This document shows positions 25,801 through 40,800 of a stretch of 64,000 nt of DNA, piece after piece. The stretch lies in the NCBI RefSeq assembly GCF_019059575.1, contig NW_024881695.1, forward strand, positions 372,001 to 436,000. The letters run 5' to 3'. The notes beneath the pieces are model-generated. The model was given only the letters and a program-made list of their open reading frames with translations. It searched no databases and had not been told where the DNA came from. The DNA is from Amphibalanus amphitrite. Lineage: Eukaryota > Arthropoda > Thecostraca > Balanomorpha > Balanidae. The position numbers and the translations under genes are program-made. Every line of letters begins with the position of its first letter. The stretch's first letter is position 1.

Positions 25801-28800
25801 AGCCGGATTCAGCGGTCCCCGAGCGGCCGCGCCGCCGCTCACTGCCGGCTTCATGGCCGCCGTAATCATGTGTTCGTCCTCTGACCCGGTGAAGAGGCTG
25901 CCTCGGCGAGGGGTGCGCCGGAAATGAAGGCTGTTTTGAGGCGCTGCAGACCAGATGCAGCCACAGGAAAACGAGAAAACGTGAGGAGAATAGCGGCAGA
26001 TGAGCTGTATCGAGCTTGTGGGTCATGATGGAGATAAAATCCGCCTTAAAATTCCGTCCGGTACTCGGTAAATTTGCGGAATATTTCGAACTCATCCCAG
26101 CAATATTTACTCATACCGACTTGATTGATCGTCGACGCCTATTCAATGCACCCATTCAGGTTTATGCAATATGATAATCGGTACATGATTATGAGTTTCA
26201 CAAACTTCTATGTTCTTGGGTCATGTTTAGAACATGCCAGCATCAGGATGAACGGAACAGTAACTGCGTATAATACGGTCTCATCCTGAGGCTAATAACT
26301 TTGGAATATCACGGCAACAACATTTATGACACTTAACATTTGGAACATCAATTCAACTAACTTGAAGCTAGGCCTTATTCCAAACTAATTTAATTACGGC
26401 ATGGTCCGCTGTAACATAAAGATCTTACGCTGTACCGATTCCTCTTGTCGTGCATTTGAATGCAACTGGCGAGGTGGCGGGTCTCCATGTATACAAATGC
26501 CTTCCATACGGCACGCCAACAAACTGATGCTTATGAATGGCTTCATTCGTGGCGCAATGTTTCTATTACACCTCCGCTATATATCTCGGCGGCATTTCGG
26601 AGCCAATGAGCAGAGCGATGGTGGTGGCACCAGACATTTCCGGGTGGAATATTCCCACTGGGTGAGCGAGACGCGACCATCAGTGCTGCAGGACGAGCCC
26701 GACAAGAGTGGTGACCCAGGCCTCCTCCCAAGGCTTCAGAGACCTCCAGAAATTCCGTGACCCTTTACTGAAAGACGTAGATTGTGGTCGTGTACGGGTT
26801 GTAGCGGGGGGTGGGGGGGGGGGGGGGGGGTGACAGGCTTTAAACTAGGGGATTTAACCCTCGCCCGCATAGGGGGAGGGGGGGGGGTCGAACGGACCCC
26901 CCTCGGTTTTTCGCGAATAACTCGCGTAAAAAGCGGCCGATCGCGACGAAACTTTCAGTACCCTCCCGTTAATCAATTTTACACCTACCCTGAAAATTTC
27001 ATGACCCTGACCCAAATGACCTTTGACCTGTGACCTACTTTTCGAGACCATGTTTGGCCGGAATCGCGATTCGGCGTATGTCGGCTCGCATTAGCCGCGC
27101 GTTTGCAGTCTTTTCGTGGTTTCAAGCGTTTAAACATGTGATATGATGTTGCCCCCACGCACTAGAGTGGGTGTCAAGGTCACCTGAAGGTCAGGTCAGG
27201 TCATTGACCTTTGACGACCTCGGTTCACTTTTTCGAGTTTTACATGTTTCTAGACCAGTTTTTGGAGCTGAATTCGAATTTAGCAACCATACGAACATTT
27301 ACGAAGTGGCTTTGGTGCCTTCGTAACATGTTACGAAGCTGTCAGAGGCCGTTGACACCTACTACGAATACCCGACAGGACCCCTACTGGTTGACTTGAC
27401 CTGACCTGACCCGACCTGACGTAAATGCATCAAGACATCATCTATGATCAAAACTAACATGATATTTGTGATCAGCACCCCGAAAAACCCCATAGCAGCC
27501 ACGCTTTACGACGTTCTAACAGGTCCCGATTTTCCCGACTTTTGGGCCATTGACCTGACCTGGAAGGTCAACCAATGACCTAGGACCTTAAAATTGGGTA
27601 TCATCGGCTTCCTCTCGTCACGGGCAACACGCTCGTTTTTTTTCGCGAAGCTCTAGCTCAATCAGGGGCGAAACGGCAAGGGGGGTCCCCCTTATACGTT
27701 CGAGGCTGGAAAAACACCAATACGGGCGAGGGTTAGCAAATACGTGACGCGTTAATGGTAATGTCGCATGACTGGATAATAAATCCTGTTGTCAAGATCG
27801 GTCTTGATAGCTGGGTCACATTTTTCACTCTAACGAAAGCTCTCGATTTTTCCGTGCACAACAAACAGCAAAACTTGCGATTCTTAATCCACATATGATA
27901 AATATCGTATGCGTTCAGCGAGGATAAATTCACAACTTCTCCTAATATACGTTCGCCAACTTTTCTAGTCGCCGCTTCCAAGTTCTGTCATTTCTCATAT
28001 CCACCCGACACCCGATCAGTTCTCAGACGAGACACCTCGATCAGGGTTTGACACGGACATTGACACCGACACAGCCGCCGACACGTGACACGCTGATGAC
28101 ACGCGGCCCCTCGGTCATCGCCGACACGCTGTCCGGACACGAACGATCGACCAGGGAGCCGTGTTGGCGCCGTTGCCGGCGAGTTACAGGCGGTCCACAT
28201 CACCGACAGACAATGCTGGCCGGAGGGGCGGGCTCGCCCGACAGAGGGGGACGGATTTGTATAGCGCAGGGTGACAGAACGGTGAGCTTTAGAGGATCGA
28301 GCAGATGGTTCGGGACGTGTTCAAATGATTTCCAAAGAAGTTCCAAAGAATTAAAATACTTTCACACAATGTTGTCGGTACACTTAAATAAGGGACCAGT
28401 AAAATAATGGATACCTATTTTCTGGCAGTACCGTAAGCTGAAGTAAGCAAGAGTCGGTTCTCTCACCTTTCCACCCGAGGTGGCAGACGCGGTTGACCTT
28501 GATGGTGACGGTGACCTTGTCCGACATCTTCATGCCGCAGTCGTAGGCCACGATGAACAGAATGTGGTTGTGAGACTTCTCATAAGACAGCGGCTCGGTG
28601 TTCCGAATGGTGCCTGTAAACAATGCCATAACACAGTGTTAAAACACAGCACACTAAGCTCATAATGGGCCCACTCATTTGCAAACTAGCAGCTTAATCT
28701 AATTCCCAGCGTCATTCCTTGGCAGCCCACTCGACCGTCCTAATCTGGCACTTCATTCCTCACCAGCTAGTGTGTCACATAAAATACCAGCTCAACGGAA

Positions 28801-31800
28801 CAAAGTGGCGTCTAAGTGAATTTAAGATAAAATGAACCCAGCGTCAGTTAATTATGCCATGCTAATGAGTCAAGATGACCAGATAAAACGGCCTACGCAT
28901 GATCCGTTCATTAGCATATCGGCAAGAATGATAGCAGTCTGTGCTAAACTTAAAGTCCCGATACGGTAGGCAGTGACCATTAAAACTCTGCGCTTAAGTG
29001 AGAGTTTAACGCACAGCCCACTTTCCAAATCGTCCACCAGTAACGATCCTTTTTCGTAAGTTCGGTGGTCTATCGGTGTCCATCCCAAACCAATCGCTTT
29101 CGTCAATATCATCAAAATTTCCATAACGCAGACCACCTCTTTAGAGGTGGTCTGCAGAGTTTTTCAGAGGTGGAAAAGGCTTTCAAAGACCTTCGCTGTC
29201 ACCTAAAAAATTACCACAACGCCTTCAGACTAGCAAAGACCACCTTTCATAGTCCGTCATCATCATAGTCATTCGTCGTTTATCATCCACACCGTTTCCG
29301 TAACCCCCAAGACAACATCTCGGCCCAGGGACGCCTCGTCGACCCGACTCAACAGGCTGTCTGTCGTCGGAACCGTCGCCCAACATATTAAGGTACCTCC
29401 GACGGCAGCCTGTGTTTGACGACCGTCCAAATGGCCGCGCCACTGACAGACACATACAAACAGCAGCCGACAGAGACGCAACGCGAAGGCTGTGGCTAGG
29501 TCATCGGGCGCAGAGACGGATTTAAAACTCGTAAAAATAGGGGCATCTGCTGGTCACTGGCCTGAGTTTTATTTCGGAAAAAATAGCGTAAAATCACACA
29601 TTTCGCTTGAATATAAGCGATGTTGCATCAAGGTACCGAAACAGCATTTACAGCAAGGCAACTCATCCCAAAATAGGCTGACGAAAATACAACCATCCAT
29701 CCATATAGCAGGTGAAATTCAATTCTCCCACAGACTGCTATTTCCAGCTGAACTAAACATCCCAGGCAGCTCCACTTAGATTTGAACCCCGTTAATTATG
29801 CAGAACGCGATAAGGCAGATGCACCATCGCTTTGAAGCTGTGAAGCTCGCAACTGTCAATGACCTAGTGTTTTGCTCCTTTATATGTGTGCCCATTCCCA
29901 ACTAAGATTTTCAGATGTGAAATTTAGACCCAGTAGGTACTTGACTTGCATAGTCATTAAAATATTTTGTGCAGAATACACCCCTCGATCGTAATGTCGT
30001 CTACAAAAAAATCATGCCGGGCTCGAACCACCATCCTGCAGCATATATTAGGTCTGTGTCTCCAGCAAAAGTTGCTTTCAAGTCGCTCGCAAAACAGACT
30101 CACTCGAAGAGTTGAGAAGTTTGACGCTCACCTCGTAAGGCACACACGCGTCATCCGTGACTCGCCAAGGACATCTTTGATTGGATCGGACTTAATCTCA
30201 CGCCTGGAAATTGCACGCTGAACTAATTTCAGATCGGAGAATGACTTTAGGACAGAAACCAATTAGCCGGTTGGTGTCTTTAGGAGGCGATCGCCAGATA
30301 AGATATCGGGGTGAGCCCAATTCGATTCCAACGAAATGACATCATCACTAATGTACATACATGGGCTCGCTTTTGAGAACATTCCTTGTCCTCTAAATAT
30401 TATTTTCGATTGCTTGTTTAAACTTTGCAAGATAAAACTGAAATCCTTTGCTTTTAACATAAATTATTACATATCAAATCATCGAATAAAACAAATATGA
30501 AGATACTAAAAAGCCCATGAATATGACAAGTCTTAGGTGCAAATGCTTAGGTGCCTTTTCAGTGGGTAAAGCTTGGCGCACTACATGCCATACAGACCAC
30601 GCTTTATCACTGTCGTCAATGTCGTCGCCCCAGGGCATAATATCAATCCGCCTGTCATCAATCCATCGCCATAAACCCTACGACTGTCGTCCAGCGCTCC
30701 CTGCCATCACGGAGCGGACTCTGGGCCGTCGCCACGGCGCTCATAGACCGGTTACGCGTGCTCGACTCCTCTCCGATTCAATATCGTCAGCGAGCTAATC
30801 GCTGCCGTCCGGCGCCGGCCGACCAAATCGGTCACTCGACGAAATTGACGCCTGCGACACCGGCCATCAGTCGAAGCGTTCGGCGGACATTGGCCACGTT
30901 AGCACGTCATACGAGCCGGCCGGATCGGCCGAGGTAACGAGCCGGCCGGCATCTGTCTCCATCCGGCCCAGCGGCCAAATTCAGCCACTCGCCTTTACGA
31001 GCGGCCCGCTAGCGGCTCGGGGCAGCCGTTCCGAAATTTCCGCCTCGTTCGGCCGTATCGATTTGGCCGGCTCGTTTCGATAATGGCAGACGCGATGGTC
31101 GCCCGATTTGAGAGATGGTGGGGGATGGGTAACGCTCCCCTGTTCCGCCACGCATGCTATGCAGGTGGTGGAGGTAGAAATTAGGCCTGACCGACCCCTG
31201 ACGTCTGCACGGAATGGGAAGCGGAAGAGGAAATAAGCACCTAAGCCTTATCAAAACGAGCTCCTGGCATGCAAATGTCATTTAACTGACCTTTCGTGTT
31301 AATGACTTTAGCAGAGCAAAGGTTTCCCCATTAAAAACGAAACGATACAAGCTCTGTCACAAAAGCAAACTAAAACGATCGCCACAAAATTCGGGAATTG
31401 TTCAGCTCTGTTACTCTTCCATTTAGCGGCATCCATAGCAACTGCAAGGCTTAGTTGTGCGGCACTTAGACTTTTTAAGCTACACGGTTCTAAGCCCAGT
31501 CATTCGGAAATAGTTCAAGATGCGCGACAAGTGAATCCATTCCCACTAACACTGTTTGTATCACTCGGGGTCATGGTGACGAAAAAAGCCCGCTGTAATT
31601 ATACGTCTGGCGCCGCCGGCCACTGGGGGACCTAGTCGTATCATGCTTTTCTCCGGAGACCCAGAGGGGATCATTTTCGCCCCCTTGATCCTTCGTCAGA
31701 CGCTCTCTTTCCCCTGGGAGGGGGCACGTCAGGATTGGCTCAAAGAACGCATCTCAGAGTCAGACTATTTCCCAGAAGACCTGACCATGAGGGTTAGGCT

Positions 31801-34800
31801 CCTGTGCCTCGCTAGACCCTCCTAGGACCATGGGGGATATTCTGCCATGCCTCTATAGACCCTAAGACACCAACCATGGCTCATCTACACCGTGCCTATG
31901 GACCCCAATCCCCAGCCATGCTGACCAGCCCACTCATGCCCCGGCAGAGGCCAGCCCGGTCTTCTGTCGGTCCCAGGGGACGCGGTAGGCCGCTACCGAC
32001 CGCCGCCTGATGAGGTCAGTCATTACGGCCAATCAGCAGGGAGACGACTGACCCGGGCTCGGCTCCGGCGGACACCACCCCGATCGTTACACGCCGTGAC
32101 TCCTGATAATTATACAGAGACCGAGCGCAGGGGCGGACTCGTGTCTGAGGCAGCGCCAAGTATAGAATCAAACGGCAGCGTCTTTGAGGCTGAACTTTGG
32201 GACATTAGGTGGCACGGACAGATTTAATCGTGTCTTATTTAAATTGGTTCTCAGAAATGTCGTGACTCATCAGTATAAATGCATTTGTGAAATGTTCATA
32301 ATGTCCCTCTCAAAGTGAAATAAAATCATTCTAGCGCAAAAAGCGAGTCAAATTGATAGAACTGTTGTAACGACCCTCTAAGAGCATATCTGGAGTTATC
32401 ACAATACATGTAAATGGAGCAAATAATCCGATATGATATCCGATATGACTGAGAAAAAAAAACTAAAATAAATGTAACAAAATAAAATGCATCGGTCGGT
32501 TTCTTCCGACCTTTAAACAAAAATTCCGGCAGCCGGCGATTTTTTTCTGTTGGTAAAGCCAGCCTTTGTCAGAAGCACTCACCCTGGCTGTTGATGACGA
32601 ACGGCTGGTCGCTGCTGAGGATCTCGTAGCGGCAGATGTCGCCGTACTTTGGAGAGCAGTCGTCATCTTCAGCCGCTACCTGGACGATCTCGTCGTACAG
32701 CCGACCCTCGTCCACGTCCAGGATGTAGGAGCGCTCGGTGAAGCGTGGCGCGAACTCGTTCACATCCTCCACCTCGATGTGCACGGTGACACTGCCGGAT
32801 AGAGGGCGGGGTTAGAGAGGTGACGGGTGAAGGTTAGGGGTTGGGGTTATTCGGTGATACATATTGTGGACAGATTGATAAGGTTTGATGAGCGACACTA
32901 CAGTGAAATGATGTGGTGCTGAAAAAGCCTGGGCGGCTGTAATTCAAACCATTACAGAATTCGGTTTAATTTACTAATGTAACGTGTAGCGCATAGTCCA
33001 GTAGTAAGGAGGCAGCGACAGTGTTTTGGCCAATATATTACGCCCCGTACCCATTGCATCCTCTTCAGGCGTAAATTAAATTACGCCGCCCTCTGAAGCA
33101 AGTGCGCAAGAATAACAACTTATTTTATTTGAACAGCGATATTGCCTCTCTGCGCATTTAAACAAGGGTTAAGCGGCCTAAACGAGACAAGTTCGCTGGC
33201 TGTTGGTACTGCCAAACTTCCCTAGTATCTTGTGTTGGAGTTGAGCAAGTTGGAAATTGACGAGCGCCACCCTGTCAGACATCGGAAATAATTTGAGCAG
33301 GCCGGCCTAACAAGCAAACAAGCGCGACTGTCCCGTCCCGGGGCTCCGAAATGGTGTCGCCGCTTCAGAGACAGCAGTCCAGTGAGGCTGCTGCCGTCTG
33401 GAAGGCACGATTTGAGCAGTAGCCTCTCCGGAAAAGTCCAATATATTGGACAACTGCACAGTGACACGGCACCGTAATTGGCGGTCTGAAATGGCTAGGG
33501 GAGTATGGCTCGTTTCTTACAAAATGCTGCGCAAAAAAGGGTCCGTGAAAGCAGGCGTGAGGGGGCGGCGTCGGCGATAATCTCAGTGCTTCTAAGCCCG
33601 CATATTGATAGCTTGTAGGACCCCCATGCAGGACTGGAGAATTATGCCGAGTTGGGGTTGCACGGGCGCAGCAAATCCGCCGCCGCCCTAGCGGTGACTT
33701 TGACCTCCGCCGTCGTGCGGCTCCAAAGCCAAGCCGGCGTGGCATTGGGAAGGCTCGTGCTACCCCAACTCGGCACAACTATCCACCCCTGTCCCCATGT
33801 AGCTGACAATGGTCACCATCCCAACTCGGCACAACTATCCACCCCTGCCCCCATGTGTAGCTGACAATGGTCACCATCCCAACTCGGCACAACTATCCAC
33901 CCCTGCCCCCATGTAGCTGACAATGGACACCACTGACCACTCACCAGACCATTCCAAATAATTTACCGTAGTGATTTAGATTAGAGGTGGCAAAAGATGA
34001 AAATTTTGGGAACCAGACTCGGACCAGACCCGGCTGGACATTTCTGGAACCAGTCGGACCCGGTCCTAGTTAGAATCAGAACCAGTCGGACCCGTTCCCA
34101 AAAGTCAATTAATAAAAACTACTTGTAGGTATCATTAGTTGCATCATGTAAAACAGCCAATTTCCCACTGGGAATACTCATGAGCTACTGTATGCAAAGA
34201 AACATTCACTTCATATTTTGCAATAATGTGTAGTGAGCAAGATGTATAGTTTATGGTAGGACCCGGCTGGACCCGTCAGAAAATTTCCAGGAACCGGTCT
34301 GGACCCGTATGGGTCCAGACTGGTTCTTTGGACCGGTTCCTCGGGTCCACATTTTGCCACCTCTAATTTAGATGACAGCTGCTGCTGCCCCTAGTGGCCA
34401 TACACCGAACTAGCCCTACCACCTAGCGGAACCGATAGAAACTACACACCAGCGACCAGCCACAGCTGACACCTGGTGGGAATCTTACGAACTACACAGG
34501 TCCCGCAGGACTGCTGTAATTTTGGTCGTGGGCTACGTAGATGAGAGGTGGTGAGGGACAAGGGTAACTGATCGCGTGACACGCTGCGGCGATGAGACGG
34601 GTCACGGCATAAGTCGGCCGTGCCAGGACGACCCCCATCCCCTCCCCCCCCCCACTGGGGTCACGGAGACCTGTCACCACCCAACGCCGACACAATGATA
34701 TCACGACGCCAAGCCCGTGCGTCTCGTATTGAGGGGATATACCGACACTACAGCTGACTCAGGTTTGTTCGGGACTAGAGCCAGTCGGAACACAGCCATA

Positions 34801-37800
34801 GACTAGGCGCTGGCTTCCGTACCGTCCAGTTCCACTCGCAGGGACAGGATTTAGCGGACGTCGGACCCAATGAGCGAATTTAAATGCATGGCCCACGCCG
34901 GTGGTTTTAGAGGACGATTGGAGGGAAAAGTGTCGCCCATGAAGGGGGCCATGGCTTACAGAGGTATAACTGTGACTTGATACATCTAATGCGATGGCGA
35001 GATGCATCAATACACCGACTTGACGTACAATTCTAATGAAGATGAAATTCGTTTGCTTTTTTACACAAATTCATGACAGCAGTATGCTATAGTGAATACG
35101 GTAGTATCTTTAGCCCGGATACCTATTTTACAACTACCGAAGGGTAAGAAGAAAAGAGCCCCTAGTGCTCCTAAATTTATTTGAGAGTTCAGCACATAAT
35201 TGAGTGTTCCACAGTATCTCCATACACGACTTTCATTATTTTACAAGATGGGGCAACTTTTAATCCATAACGATCAAATAACATCGACTACTATTTCAAA
35301 GAACAACTTCCAGTTCCACGTATGGTTAACGATCACCTCGATTTTTCTCCGACTTAATCAGTGTGTTTGATGTTCTTCTTTGATCCTTACCGAAACGATA
35401 GCCGCTACTGATTGGGCTAGAGCGGCGCGGCACGGTGTCAAACTTCCAAAAACTGCCCTCTCCCGCCCCTCCCCTCCGTCCAACCGCAGACTCACCCGCT
35501 GACAGGCGCCGCCGCCGGTCCGAGGGTTTGAGCAGCACGGACCGCACCTCTCCCCGGTTCGCCCCTCAGAGGACCGCTAAGCCTGATGGATGGCGGAGGA
35601 GCGGCCGATCGGACCGGGGATTTGTTTGGAGGCTCCCCGCCGCCCATCCGGCGGTGGGAGGCGCAGCAGCGGACCGGGCCGGTGGTAATTCACCAGCATA
35701 AACTGCTGAGACAGTCAACAATACAGCGGTGGCGCAGCGTCAACACCTAACTCAGCGGCATAAGTCAGCAGTCAACACCTATCTCAGCGGCAGAACCCTG
35801 CTATCCACAGTACCTGACAGCTCTTTATAGCACCCGGACGCTCCGCAATGTCTGTTCCGACTGGGCGCAGTTCAGGCTGTCTTCGCGCCCACCTTTGATG
35901 TAGCGCTGCACCAGCCGTCGGTGCTGAGGAGCTACCACTTATGTTAAGCTCTTACAACTTGAACAGCCCACACTTGGTTTTAACACAGCTTCTCCACTTT
36001 GAGCTTACGACAGAGTCATCGCCCTCCCACACTGTTTCATAAGCACCGGTCTTTCTCAATCTGTCGTCATCTACCTCCAACTCACTCCCACCTCATCCAT
36101 CTAACGCAGCCACATTCAACCATCATCAGCTCAATCATCATTCCCTAGCTCTCTGTCACCATTCCCTCTCTCCACAAACTTCTGATCTGTTCTCAAACCT
36201 CCTCTCCCGCCCCGGCGGCCTTTACCCGTCTGCAGCCACCCCGAGCCGCCGCGCCGTCCCGTCAGGAGCGGCCACTCGCCGACCCGATGTCGCATCGCTC
36301 GCCGATTATGCAGATACCGTCTGCTCCCAGGAGGGTCTGCCACCGGCCCGGAACGGGGGATCGGCGCGGAACAGCGGGCAGGACTGAGGTCGGCCAAAGT
36401 CAGACGCGCTGCGCACATGGAAACATAAGGCAGATGAGAGAGGAGTTGAGGAAGAAATGTTTGATTGTGGAGCGGTTCTGGGGTGCGGTGACCTGTGAGA
36501 AGGAATGACGCAGTTGGTAAGGAATAAGATGAGACAAGGAAGTGGCGCGTTCAGTAGGTCAAAGAATAGGGCAAGGCAAAACAAGAATAATGTCAAGTCT
36601 TGCATCATATGTTCCTTAATGTTTCGTTAATGTTTGGTACGAAAACAAACTATTCCATCATGCATGAACAATAAATCAGGCACCAGGTTACAATTTTACT
36701 CACATCATAGATAACATGAATCTATGGATTACATGAATCGATAGATTCATGTTATCTATGGTCATATTAATTTAAAACTCATCATTCACTCGACTGTTCC
36801 AATTCACCGTAACACCGCCTAACATAACCCAATACCATAATCATTGAGCATGGAGCACTATTAGGCCATGTTTGGATGCCGTTAACGAGGTTCATTTTTT
36901 AAGAGGACCGGCTTCTAGCTCCGTCTAACGATGTCCAAGAATGACACAACCGTGTCAGCAGGCAACTAGATACAACACTTGGAAGTACCGTATACCCTGG
37001 CACGACATACGACATTTTTGAAATGTTTGGGAAGTTGCATTCTTATCGTCCCTCAGCAACTGAGCAGTTATACAACCGAGCTGCCTTCCTACACCAGCTT
37101 CCATCCGCGAACATTATAAAAGTACCATTTCTACAAAAAGGAACAACGTGAGAAGGAAACAGGGCGGATGGCCGGATTGTGAAAACCGCCATGCTCGTGG
37201 TAACGTCACCAATATAACGACCGGTGACAGCAAAGGTGACGACGGAGCACCGACGGGGCTTTGTGAGCGTCCATTGTCGGTCTAAGGTGCGTGTGTGGCG
37301 GGCGATCATCAATAACTGAACAGTCAGGAGTGAGAATCAATATCGAAACCGGCTGTCACCAGGGCGGTAGCAGCCGTCACAGAGCATCAGAAGTCACGAA
37401 CATTCAGGCTTCAACGACTGGCAACCCGTTCCACCCGTTGGCAGCCCGTTAGTGTACGTGACTTTAAAATGCTGTATTTTTCCGGTCCTACATGCAATTA
37501 TCTGCTTTTTGTACATTTGTCAGTTGCGTTGAGGCTTCGCCTTCCGGCACGGAAAATGTCTATTGATTGAAACGCTGTCCTCGAGGCCGTGATCCATTGC
37601 CGACACAGCGGCAGCGGTGTAATTAGCTAATCCATCGAGTCAAAACAACCAAAAAACACAGGACTAACTTCGAAATCGGATGCGAACCAAACAAGCTTCG
37701 CCTTTACTACGCACAGAAAACATCGGAAAGAACGTGGGACTAAGTTACCAGCAAAGAACGAAAGGACGTTGCCGGATTTTCCAGAAATTCGGAAGAGTGA

Positions 37801-40800
37801 TGCTGTTGCCTAATGGTAATGGTACTTTTCCATTTTCTGTGCATCTCCTGCAGTCCAGTCAAGAGCAAGCATAATTGATAAACCTAGATAAACTGCAAAA
37901 ACAACCATCGTTATCTATCATCAAACATAAAACAAGTATATTATCCGAACCCACACGGATGGACATGCGAGCATTACCAGGTTGCCTGCTTGCATCCGGG
38001 GAGACGATACGCAGCTCTGACGGTTGTGTGTATCAGGTTCAAATTGGAATAGCTCTGGGGCATGCATCACGGACTCGCACAGAGCGGAATTGAGCTCCAA
38101 ACGATAGCTGTTTTCAGCTCGTGTTTCCCGACAAAGCCGCCGTCCGTCGCCCACGGCATCACAAAAGGTCCGTGGCAACTCTGTTTGGATTCGGCTCGTC
38201 GCCATGACAACGCTAATTGCGAAACAGTGCTATGCCTTTGTCTTGCCATCGTGAATAGACCCAAGGCCTTCTGGAAATGCGAATATGTTGACATTTCATA
38301 TTGCTTCGGTCGCATATGTGCAAGAACGTTTCCATTGTCCAAACGGTAGTAACTAATGTGCGCAAGAACGTGCCCATTAGCCAAACGTTAGCAAGTGATT
38401 ATGCCACACAATACCTTCATTAATACGTATAAATTCAACACACTTGTACATTTCAAACTGCAAGTATGATCAAGGCCGTAAGAATGATAACAAGACACAA
38501 TACATAACAAATGACAACTACGCCATTTTCTAACTGGCCAAAAATACCTAGCGAATCACTCTACGGCATCGTCGGAAAAGCTCACAATGTCTTCAAAACC
38601 GGTGTAGGTAGGTAATAAAGATGAGCTTAGAGCTCCTTCTACTCATTTAATTACCTCCGTACCTGCCCCAAACAACAAATAGCACAGCCACTTGGCCATC
38701 ACATAATCAGTCCACTGCACGGGACCTCCAGCATTACCAACTGCGCGCATTCTGATTATATTCACCACCCAGCCGTCTCCTGGCTCAGTGGCGGAAGCGA
38801 CCGTGGACCTACCCTTCATTACACTCGTCGCGGGAGTAATTTACGGCCCGCGGACCGGCCATGCATCAGGCCAACGAAAGCAGAGCCACTGCCCGCGGCT
38901 CTACGGAAGATAATGGGCATTGGACTGGCCGGATTCATGTGGTTTTACGGCCGTGACGAAAACACGTGGGATGCACGGAAACAAGAGGCGCTCAGGATAA
39001 TTAGTTCCAAAAATAGCCATCTGAGAGATGTATTCATTAGCAAATAGGTTGAGGTTGATGTTTGATAAAAAAACACGGATCCGATCACCACCGTGGTTTC
39101 TCAGCCAGTTACAAGGAGCACAAGCAAGGCAATCCACGACGTCGTGTTCACCGTTTCCGTACCTAACGAAGAACGGTCCAACCATACACCAGGTTGGCAG
39201 GAGCTCATTCGCAAGATTGCCTCGCACTGACTTTAGCCTCCTAATCCAGCTGACAGCTCAAACATCCAGCATCCAGCTCAGACCTGAAGGCAATTGCAGC
39301 TTCTGACACCAGGTATCTGACTGTTTGCTGGCTGTTTGTGTTGTTTTGAAAATCGACCGATGACCAACGACACACCCGGCGCAACTTTTGGGCAGTCCCG
39401 GACCTCTTTTTCGATAGGCCAGGAAACATCCCCGCGCTAATGTATGGCCACTCCTTGGTAATGCTCCAAAATTACAACCTTCTTCCTTCAGAGATGCAAA
39501 TAATCGCGTATGCGAAATAAAATAAGCGTAAGGCAAGTGCTAGACTGGTTTATGGTTTGATGTTAAAACATGCAAATTTTCTTCCGTGTTCCAGCTTTCA
39601 AGACAACCCATCCAGGAGCCGATTAAAGACCACTCATTCTCCTCTCATTTTGACGGCACACAGCTGCGGGCACTACCAACTTTAATATAAACCGGAGAGA
39701 ACTCCATTACATCGCTTATTTGACGTAAACTTGATGAGTCATGAGCCGTTTATGCTGGACGGCCAGGAACGACTATCTAAATCCATTAGTGTGGAAAATG
39801 GTTAGTTTTAAAATACACACTAACCATAGCCCAGCCAGCAATTTTGCTCCGGGCCCAAGCAGGCTCAAGTGCGGATTGCCCGAGATTTTAAGTCGGGCTA
39901 AAGTCGGCTAGGGCTTGGGCTAAAGTCGGCGTATGACACAAAAACGCCGACTAAAGCCCATGCTCTGCCGGAGGTATGCCCGCTCTGCGAGCTCCGGACA
40001 GCCGTAGTTTAGCCCTAGTTGAGCGACGATTGGCGTTAGCCCGATTTAAGCCCGAGCAGTGAATCCATTTATATATCCACTCTGGGCCCGAGCGGGCTGA
40101 ACTCCGGCAAGCCCACTCTGTGTGCCCTGTCTATCCCGACTTAAGCCATAGAAGTGAATGGGGTTTATACATTGCAAACTGCTATGGCTTTGCTCGGGTT
40201 CGGCTCGATTGACGGCTCCTGTTTCTTCAAGTCTCGACTTGACTTCATCTTGCTTTTGCTTCACACTGGATCAAGTAGCAAGGAGCAGCCAATGCACTTT
40301 CAGCAGGTTGTGCGGTTACAATGCATATTCAAAATTGTTACGGTCACTCATATGCTCTGTTAACCGGTCATCGAGCATTGCGAAAGGAAAGTAGTGGTTC
40401 ACTTTGATTGAATGTATATTTCAAACGACTACAGACACGTCAAATGAAACAAAAATACATGAAACAGTGGACTGCAAACTGCAGCAATAATATGGCATGA
40501 GTCATGAAAAAGTGCCATCAAAACTATAAAACAATCACAAGGCCCGCTAGCCTCCCTCCCCGTTCATAATACTTAGTTGAACACCCAACCGAAAGCATAA
40601 AGTAAGGACAGCAAGTAATCGCTCATCAGACTAAAGACATAAAGCAGTTAGCAAACAATCGTTTATAAGGAACTTCACTCTGGTGAATGGGAGCTTTGGA
40701 GGCATCTAGCTCCTCCACACACACACACATCTGCAGTAGATGGTCGGCCAGCTTTCGGCGCAGTTTCCATATATGTAGGTATACCTACTTAATTATAAGC

